Below are positions 1 through 64,000 of a stretch of DNA of 64,000 nt, in pieces. The stretch covers positions 62,814,667-62,878,666 of the forward strand of contig CM031878.1 in the NCBI GenBank assembly GCA_018697195.1, written 5' to 3'. Source of the stretch: Certhia americana (taxonomy: Eukaryota > Chordata > Aves > Passeriformes > Certhiidae). The notes under the pieces were generated by a model. It worked only from the letters and a program-made list of their open reading frames with translations. It was not told where the DNA came from and did not search any database. A program made the translations under genes and the position numbers. Numbering within the stretch: the first letter of the stretch is position 1; each line of letters begins with the position of its first letter.

Positions 1-3000
1 CATAATATATAATATCCTCATCATGGATCATATTAGCATAATGCATACACTAGAGAAAGCTATATTCAGACTCAACAGACAAGACAGACACTTCAATTGC
101 CTGTATTTGAATGCCTGACATAACAGAAATAAAATCATTCCAAAATACTTTTTTGATTTTAATTTTAACTATGTTAACTATAAAAATGTTTAAATATATA
201 GAAACCCAAAACAGAAAAAGTAGGTCACCAACTTGAGATTAAACATTCCAGCTTCTAAAAGGAGCAGGTCACAAAACATGTGACTTCAAGCTTCCTTCTA
301 CTACCCTGAATCAAGCACTGAAACATACAAAGATGTTTGCATATACTTTTAATTAGACAAATCTTTCCAGAGAGAGCTGGTGCAAGCATGATGATGGTGC
401 TTGTCTTGCAGACTCTTGGAGAGACAGAGGAACCATGGAAGATTCTACAAGATAAACCACTGAAACAGTTGCATAACATGGTAACTGCACCACAGGATTC
501 CACATCTATCCTCAAAATGCTCCACTCTAGAAGACACATTTCAGAGGCATGCCAAGTTCTTACCTCTAAATTAAATTCTCCTTTCATGGCTAACTAAGAT
601 TCAAGTAAATTGAAATTAACATAAAGAAGGAGAAGAAAGAATCTTGCAGCTTAGAATTGCTTTTTGCACCTCATAGATTACATTTGATCTTGATTTGTTC
701 TTCCCTTAAAGGAAGAGGAAAAAACATTCAAATTTCTAGTGGGACTCCTGCAGTTCCTTTTTGATTACATTGAATTGAATTCAATGAGATTGAATGATAA
801 ATTATAAGCAAATGAAAATGCAGTTAAATGATCCTGAGTATTAAAATTAATTAAAACCCACTTTGTCATTCATGATCACTAAAAGAGAAGTTGGGGCCAG
901 AAAGATAACCGTTAGAAAGGGTAAAAGAGAAGGGCATTTTAGTTTCTTTTTTTCTTTGTCTTTTTTTCATTAAAAGATGCTGAGTTCACTCTGAAAAGAA
1001 AAGAACAAGAAGCAGGCTCTGTAGTCCCTTCAGCATTTTCCTGATAAATCTTCTCCATGTCTCAACAAAATTCAGCATTCATTTGTCTCAGGCTGTCAGT
1101 CCGGACTCTGGCAGTATTCCAGACAGTCTTTCTGATCATGATATAAATTTGATAAAAATGAGCTGTTATGAAAACTCCTTATGCCCTGTGCAGCCTTAAG
1201 AGACAATGGCAAATAGTTCTTTTACTGTTCTGTATATCAAAGCAGATCCTCATAATTATTTCTCTTTCTTCAGTTTTAGGGTCAACACTAAAGCACAAAA
1301 ATCATACTGAGACAACAGACACAGAGCAAAGAAAAATGAAAAAATTAACACAAAAAATATAAGTATAATGCTCAGTTTTTCAGATTGACTTAGCATTATG
1401 GGAAAGTAGCACTCCTTCTGACACAGCACTATAAACTCTTACATGAAGTACTGCTCTTTGTCATGTAGGAAACCATTCCTGACAAAGGTTTATCTACATT
1501 GGAAAATTCCAGTGGTTGCAAATACATAGCAGTTCTCCCTGAACAGTTTTAAGAGTCATGTTGCACATTTACTACATTACTTTTAAGTCTGGTCAGCAAG
1601 TCCATAGGACTATACAAACTCACAGCTCTAAACTACCATCAAGTATTTGGCAAGTCTCAACATGCAGGAATTCCTACATGGAATTCCTAACTAGGAATCC
1701 TCATTTTAACTTTTATTTTTCTTAGGGTAAACTTCATACTTGGAGTGTGTCACAACAGATTAATAAAAAGTTACTGCATTCAGTTACGAAGCAGTGCAGT
1801 ATTCCTATTTTTAGATAAGAAGACACCAGGCAAAACACTCCACTAAATGCAACCTTTGCAATGAACCTTATCAAACCCAGCTTAGAGAGCATTTCACTCA
1901 AAAGCAGTAAAAATTAAGAATATTACGATGAAAATAACTTATAGCAACCTATATGATGTTCAGAGTCCATCAAGACACTAACATGTTGCAACTTTATGTG
2001 ATTTATCTAAGCAGCAGTCTTTTTAACAGTCTTAATGTTTTCTAACTAGGAACAACTGTTCTAATAGAGAAAGAGTCATAAGTCATAGAAGACATAAATC
2101 ATAGAAGGGGAAATCTTTATGGTAAGTTCTCCATTAATAAAAAAATGTTTTAATAGAAAGTAATTTTCAATTAGAGTTGTTTTCTCATTTCTAAGTCTAC
2201 AAAAATTTCACAGAAGAAGACCAGGCCACTGTAAAATTCAGGGGGTTTTATTATTACATGGCAGTTGAAAAGCCATCCAGCAACTACAGCATTGGGCCCT
2301 TATAAAGATCTGGGCTGTCTATCCTTTTTAGTTAGTGTTTCAATGTCATTTAGGTAGAGAAGAATAAAATTAATTATCTGCAAGAGTGACTTAAAGGTTA
2401 TTGCAAATTTATCCATTATGAAATCACAAAAATTTATAAACCATCTGCTTGGTTAGATTCCTTTTTCACAGAAGCTAGCTAGCACAACTTAAGCCTGCAA
2501 ATCAGATTTGTGTATAGATCTCAACTTACAAATACATAAAACTTTCATAAGAAAAACAGTAAATAGTAATTAACATTTTCCATGGCTATCTTGGTAATTT
2601 GGGAAGGCGAGGGAAGGAAAGGCAGGACAATTTGTTTAGGATTTAAAAAAAAGATAGAAGTATCAGCAACTCTCTTTGCAAATTTCTGAATGGTGATTTT
2701 GGTCACATTTCTTGCATACATGTAACTTTCCATATATACATGAAGGAAATTGCTGCTGCATATTTTTTATCTTCTGTTTATATAGGACGAACAACATTAT
2801 ATGTAGTTTATTTATTCAACAATTAAAAGAATAGCTTATAGAAAGCAACACTAAATCTAAATTCTACAATAAATAAACAGTGCACACATTCTGCTTACAA
2901 GATGTTTTTTCCCACTTCAGAGAAACCTGTAGAAAGACCTGTAGGACAAGACTTAGGAGAGAAGAGACCTGGACCTCTAAAAACCCCGCCAATGGCAGGG

Positions 3001-3250
3001 AGATCAGATGCACTTTCCCATATGTGCATCCCTTAAAGAGAGATCTATATAACATACATATACATTATATTAAGACCTTTCCCTAATGCCTTGATGGGTG
3101 TATTGCAAAAAGGATCAAGTCTTTCTTTCTGTACTGGAGTAATCTATGATGGATTGACACTGGGAGGACACAGTCAGTGAGATCACCATGCCAACAGCCA
3201 GTGAACAGTAAGTAAAGGATGTTTTTTTCTTGCTAATATGTTGTTAGTTG

Positions 3251-3380
3251 TGTTCAAGGCCAGACTGGATGGGGCTCCGAGCAACCTGTTCTAGCAGAAG
3301 GTGACCCTGCTTATGGCAGGGGGTTGGAACTGAATGATTTTCAAGGCCTTGTCCAACCCAAATCATTCTATGATTCTGTG
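3251..3380 (+). repeat. CR1 LINE 3' end fragment
   Basis: The stretch matches the conserved 3' end of avian CR1 elements: GTTCAAGGCCAGACTGGATG, then a GGTTGGAACT block, then TCCAACCCAAATCATTCTAT and a final ATTCTGTG-type repeat. Only the last about 130 bases remain, as expected from 5' truncation. It is antisense to FER. Confidence 0.9.
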
Positions 3381-5478
3381 TACTCATGATATGCTACATT
3401 GCCTATTATTTCAGTTAATCCTTCCTACATCACCCATTATGACATTTTTTTATCACTCTGGTTCTTACTATAGGACATTTATAGGACATGTCACTTATGT
3501 TAATACCCCTCACACCACCCCCCAATTATAGGGTCTACTTACCCTTTACCTTGTAAAGGGTAATTGTCCTTTGACAATTTTGTTTCTCTCTATTGCTGGC
3601 AACATTTGGGCTATTTTTGCTGTAACAGAGGATGGACACATAATTCAAGATGCATCTGTAACCTTTCTTTACTGTTTTCACTGACGCCTCTATCCATATG
3701 CATGGTTTTTAATCCTATTTACACTTGCAACAAAGATATCTCTGCAGAGCCAGTTTATGACAGAATCACTAGAATAGCATCTCTGTATATAAAGTGGTAA
3801 GTTTCAATATACATTTCTAATACCTGAATTAACTAAGACACTGATTAGAAATCAAAATCTGGAATGCAAAGCAGAATTAGCTGCTATGGAACCAGACTAC
3901 AGGAGTCCCAAAAGACACAGTAGGTGTACAGCCTACACGTATTTGGGATATAAAAACGGCAGAAAATCTGCATTAGGCAGAAGTCAGAAAACACAGGAGA
4001 AATCCCTTGTTTTATGGAGATGCCTCTAATTTTACCCTCAGAGAAAAAACTGTCAGATATTTAGAAATCACATGTCTTCTCAACTGTACATTCACAGAAC
4101 ACAAATCTAAAGTTAATTCTAAGTTATAACTTGACATTTGTAGAAATTAAACACAATGTCAGAGTTAAACTGCTTAAACACCTTCAAGCACAAATACATT
4201 TTAAACAAAACAATGAAGATACTGAGAAAGTCTAGTGGCAAGTGGAAAAGAAGTTTACCACTATCCTATTACTCAAAGGCAGTGATAAATACCAAGTCAG
4301 AGCACTATTAACTATCATTTTTTGTAATCTCATCCAAATTTGTCACTAGAAAAAAAGAAAAACAGTAACATCAGAATCATTGCTTCTCTTCTCAACTAAG
4401 TGATCTGACTTGTCTCTGGCATCCTTGGTGTGCCAAGATGTAAGAGCGCATGGGGAAGTGTGATGGCTTGAAGTCCCATGTTTATGGGGGTAAGCAAGCA
4501 GAGCAGCCCATCCAGGGAATTTACAGACCATTGAAACAGGGCAACAATTCTCCTTGCAAGAAGCTTATTTCTGAAGAAAATTCAAACCCAAGAATGTTTG
4601 GATAGACTCGAACTACAAAACAAGCATGAGAATCCGAAGGAAGTTCTCACTCAATTCCACCTCAACAGCATTAGTAGTATATTTCAACAATTTGTACAAG
4701 GTTCTGAAAAACCTGAACCAAAATGATGAAGGTATTAAAAAATCAGGATTTACTTTTATCTTCAGAGATGTCTAGAGAAGATGATAACTAAAGTACCCCT
4801 TAAAACCAAGGACACTGCTTTTAGTCTCCATTTTAATAGAGTTAATCGTGCATACAAATATAAAAATCTAATATAATCTAATTTAATAAAGGCAGAAAAC
4901 TCCACAAGGTCAAATATTTCATCAGTGCTCTCATTCTACAGCCAGTATTCAAGAATTAAAAGCAATGTAAATCTTCCTGAATAAAATGGTACTTAAAGCA
5001 GCTTGCTGTATAATTTTGAAGAAAAATCCAGTGATATCTAGAACAAATACAATGTTGCATATTATTGTTGTAGTACTAGAGGCTACCAAACCAACATATT
5101 TTCCAGCTGCTAAGAAAATCAACAGAGGTAAAATTGCCTGAAAGCTGTTATCATTCCAACAATCTGAAACTCATTCCAGCCATTGCTGAATAATATGAAC
5201 TCGATTCCAAAAATAAATCAAGAGCAACCTAAAAACCAAACAACACATTCTGGTAAAGAAAAAAATGTGTATTACTAAAAGTGACCCAAACGTGAGTTAT
5301 TATAATTGAGACATTACCCAGACATAAAGTTTCTTTAAATACTCCTTAATAGTCACTATTAACTCTATTCTATTGCTAAAGGAAATACCATTTAGCATCT
5401 CATCAGGAGAATAATGAAGCGTCTGTTGTCTTTAAAGGCTACTATTGCGGCCAGTATTTATTTTAACTCACTGTTTCA

Positions 5479-6153
5479 TGTTAAAATTTGTATTGTAAAT
5501 AGTTTGTTCTATGTACCCCCATGTTTTTCTCCCAAGCTGGTCTGCCCCTACTTTGTATCCTCCCCTATCCTTGCCCTATATGGAATTTCCCTGCCTTTTA
5601 TTCCAGTACCTTCCCTATCCATCATCCTAGCCCTGCCCCTTGTTCCAGCACCTTCCCTGTCAGTCCTTCCCTCATCCAATCCCATGTGTGTACCACCCCT
5701 GGGCGTTCTGGGGTGTCACCCTCAACTCGATGCCCCATTGGGGCATGTGATCTCCCTTCTCCTCCCCCTTTGCCTGGTGGGCCCAGGGACCCTGATGTAA
5801 CCCTTTCACTCCTCCCCTGAAATCCCCTCATTGGAAGATCATTTGTATCCGCCCCTCTGTGCTACCTTGTAAATACAAGGGTATTTACAAGCAGTGCTCA
5901 GGGTGTCTCCTGGTGGTGTACCCTTTGGCTGTGTTATCTTCAATAAACCTGTTGGACCCTCACCTGGGAGTGTCCCCTCCTTTCTCCTTAACCCGAACCC
6001 TGCTGCGGCTTGGCATCCTGGTCACTGTAGAGCCTCCAGCTCTTCAGGTTCCACCAATGGCCCTAACCCCTGCCATGGTGGTTCCCCACTCCTGGTGTGG
6101 TGCTGGAATACACCAGAGCTAGCCCAGACTCCGGTGGGCCATGTCAGGCTACA
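5479..6153 (+). mobile_element. Solo LTR of an avian endogenous retrovirus (probable)
   Basis: A discrete block, C/T-rich and richer in GC than its surroundings, starts TGTTAAAATTTG and ends GGCTACA. It carries a canonical AATAAA at 5942-5947 followed by a C-rich U5-like part, and has no internal viral genes. Just before the poly(A) signal, at 5866-5891, is an 11-bp perfect hairpin. The open frames across it are chance frames in low-stop C-rich sequence. Both edges are uncertain because I see no clean target-site duplication. It is antisense to FER. Confidence 0.65.
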
Positions 6154-6253
6154 ATAAAATTATCAACAGATTTTTTGGAACTCAACCACTCCAAAGCTGG
6201 TAGAACCCAGCACTTCTAAGTATTTGCAACACAAGTGACTTCTGAGTCAGTCA

Positions 6254-60909
<54,656 letters not shown>

Positions 60910-63900
60910 CTGTAAAACACATTTCAGGAACCCAAGCTGTGAATGCATAAAATGTACAAACCTGTGAACATTGTAATCTTTTTTCTGAAGATGTAAAAGA
61001 GCATTATTTTTTAGATTATGTTACTAAGTGCTTGGTGATAAGTTTTTTTCTTTTTTTGTGTGGCTAAAACTTCACAAAGTTAATCTGCATTTTCAGAGAT
61101 TCTGTATGAGCCTGTGTATACATACAAGGTTATGGAAAGATCTGCCTGCCTGCAGGCTCTCCTACCAAGAAAATATTTTGTCCAGAATATGGGATGAGTT
61201 CCAGAAATTAATGCCTTCCTAATATATTGCTACTTTATGAGATGTTTTAAAGAAAACAAAAGCCATCCAACTCATAAAGCACATGCTAAATAAATACACA
61301 GAATCAGTAGTTGGTTTGTACTGACTTCTAGAAACACCAAAAGTACAAACGATCATTTTCTGTTGTAATAGTGATTGTATCTTTCCTCAAAATTACCCTT
61401 TTTAGGTTACAATCTCTGATAATGGTTAATTCAAAGTAAATAAACTGTACAAAACCACTCAATAATAACAGAGAAGGGGTATTACACTTTAAAATTATTA
61501 ATGACACTTAATAATTATCCTGGTAAATATTCCAATAACAACAACAAAAAAAAATGTGAATGTGCAACATTTACATTCTGAACAATAAAAGCTTACATAA
61601 TGACAACTTCTAAAATGTGTATCAAACAAGAAATTGTTAAGTCAGTTACATGTTATAAACAAGCATGTACATCTTGTTTCCTTTTTGTCATTTATCTACA
61701 CATCTTTAACTATTTTACTTTATTTTCCCTGTATTTTCAAGCCCAATTTCAATTAAATTACTGAAGTAAAGAATGGAACACAAGTAAAATATATGTAGTA
61801 ATTACCACTGCACAGATCTACAGCCTAAGACCATTCCAGAGCAAGGAGTGGCATACCCAGCTCTAAATATCTAGAAGGTACATTCCACATGTCTATATAT
61901 ACCAAACTGAATTATTTGATTCTAAACACTGAATCAGTCCTCTCCTCCCAGTATATTTTATACAATATTGATTGTACATGATCTGTACTCAGTCATGCAT
62001 TTTATTCCAGGAAACTAAGATTAATTAAAAAAGCCATAGAGTGAACAACCAAAATTTATTTCCCAAAAGACAAACCTTCTACATGTATTTATTTTGAGGT
62101 AAGATAAATATCTAAAACATTTCCCTCCAAGTAACATCCTCACAGCTCCACTTTTCATATACATTTTTATTAATTTTAGGCTGTCAAAATCTCTATGCTG
62201 AACTTTTGTATGTTTTCTTGTACTGGATCTCCAACTTCTTACCAACTAACCTTTTTATTTTAATACCTTGCTGAGGAAAGTAATTTTTTAAAAAAAACCC
62301 TGCTTTTTGACTTTCTAACCAAAATTTTAATCAACATTGTATTTGCTTCACAACTGATTTATCAGGAAGCAGATATTTTATCTAAAGATCAAGCATCAAC
62401 AGTCATGAAATTAAAAACAAATTGATAAGACTTCATCACCAGAAAGAATGAGTATATACATGAAGGTAAAACATCATCATTGTTTCATCACTTCCAAATA
62501 TTACATTTTATATTTTATATTGCAACATCAGGTTAAAACATTAAGTTAATGTAGTTCTTCCTAAAAGTTCTGAGATACTTCAGGACATTTTTATTTACCT
62601 TAGAGAAAAGAAAGAAAAAGCTACTACGTACACCAAAATCACTTGCCTCCTTGCACTCAACATATATTCTTTGTTTAACTTTCACTCAAACTGGCTACAG
62701 CTGACAACTCTGCATCTCTCTTGTATCCAAACAAGTTTGGCAAAGGAGTTTTCTTGTGATGTCGTATTTGCCTTCTGAATACAACAGTTTACTAAAGGGT
62801 TTCTACAACTTAACAGGGAATTACTATAACACTTTCAAAATCACACAATACCCACACCTGGAAAGCTTTCTTTCATATTTCTTTAGTTGTAAGCTCTGTT
62901 TGCTGCAACTATCAATTAAATAAAATGCTTGATCTTAGAGAACTTATATTTCAGAAGAATTGAATATAACTACACTCACTGATCAACCTTTAGCTTATTC
63001 TGGTTGCTCCTCTCAGCTTCTAATGCATGTCTCTTCAAAGCAAAAACTTTTATTCTGCTATACTTTTCAGAATTTCTCAGTATTATTCAGTGACATCTAT
63101 GAATATTTATCAGAAGACACCATAACTCATTCCTTAGAAAGGTTAGCTAGTCAGTACTTTTAACTACGTCCCTTTGTCAAAATTTTATTCATAAATGTAA
63201 GTTACCTTAAAATTTTAAAAACAGTTTTCTCATCATGCTCCCTTAAAATATACATTGTTAAAACTGTTAAATAGTTATGTTAAATAGTTATGTATGTAAA
63301 GTTGTCATTTTCCATTGCATACTGAATATAACACCTGATTCAACCAAACATCATTGATTATAAATCAATATATGTTTTTGAATGTTTTAAATGTTTCAGG
63401 AAGAAATCTACCATGTGCACTTTTATTTCGTAGATAGTAGTAGAAGATAGTTCTCCTCTGCAGAAACATAATGTAGCACTTTAAGGCTCCAAGGCCATGA
63501 TTTTAACACTGAAGATCGAAAGTCAAATTTCTACTGTTTCATCATGAGCCAACTTTCTAAAAATCATCAACTATGGAAATGATTCAATACACTTCTCTTA
63601 CTTGCAAATTTCTAGTCATACAAAGTTGACAAAAATACCTGTGGTGGGTTTTTTTGTCTGCAGTGGCTTTAAGACAAGACTGTAATGACATATCAATAAC
63701 ATAGCTAACAAGATCTATAAATAAAGACAGTTACTGAGAACTGTAACAAAAAATGTAGGGTTCTCACTGCATTAAAAAGCAAAAGGATAAATAGGATAAT
63801 AATAATGAAAAGTATTTTTAGTCCCAGGGGACAGTGGAGCTTCATAAATTTTTGCTGCCTAATATGTTCTTCATAATCCAAACAAAAGTTTGTTTTTGTT

Positions 63901-64000
63901 CAAAAGTTTGAAAAGTGACAAAGAATGCTGATCATATAATATTATTTGAGGTAGGAGGAAGGCTCTGAATATGAAGAATAAAAAAGAATTATTCTGGACT
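60910..64000 (-). other. FER: FER intron upstream of the first visible exon (incomplete)
   Basis: AT-rich intron, open at the window edge. I searched the minus strand for the preceding coiled-coil/F-BAR exon and saw none. No recognisable repeat; a short direct duplication of GTTAAATAGTTATGT-like sequence lies near 63268-63294. Confidence 0.8.

Noticed and set aside
5414..5831. Overlapping frames of 128, 99 and 69 codons on both strands
   Set aside because: They fall in the C-rich body of a probable solo LTR; proline/serine-rich low-complexity translations without any family signature.

Overview
This is a vertebrate, very probably songbird (passerine), intronic window. It is visibly AT-rich and has no bacterial-style gene packing, ribosome binding sites or operons. 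The avian call rests on several CR1 LINE fragments with the typical avian 3' end, and on solo LTRs of the types that litter passerine genomes. FER lies on human 5q21, a region largely Z-linked in birds, so a Z-chromosome origin is a reasonable inference, but the window itself does not prove it.

The only gene I can support is FER, a non-receptor tyrosine kinase of the FES/FPS family. It runs on the minus strand and crosses both window edges. Eight consecutive coding exons can be read. From 5' to 3' of the gene they are 60909-60787, 57791-57602, 38203-38111, 31796-31593, 28189-28067, 11216-11160, 8177-8062 and 6449-6355. Their reading phases join perfectly, giving 1001 coding bases and about 333 residues. 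They encode the coiled-coil/FX region, the linker, the complete SH2 domain and the N-lobe of the kinase up to the hinge. The F-BAR exons lie beyond base 64000. The exons with the HRD catalytic loop, the DFG motif and the C-lobe lie before base 1.

Layout: 1-6354 is the intron after the hinge exon, with a CR1 tail and a solo LTR. From 6.3 to 11.2 kb are three kinase exons. From 11.2 to 28.1 kb is a 16.8-kb intron, which is the repeat hot spot: five LTRs and two CR1 fragments. From 28.1 to 31.8 kb are the two SH2 exons. At 38.1 kb is the linker exon. From 38.2 to 57.6 kb is a 19.4-kb intron with CR1 pieces, a TATAGTGTA-type repeat and some unrecognised moderately GC-rich blocks. From 57.6 to 60.9 kb are the two coiled-coil exons, then intron to the end.

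The most notable patterns are three. All six LTRs are antisense to FER. One LTR sits only 34 bases from the 5' splice site of the second SH2 exon. One solo LTR keeps a perfect 5-bp target-site duplication. I found no evidence of a wholly new biological system here; the window is a typical large-intron kinase gene with mobile-element debris.
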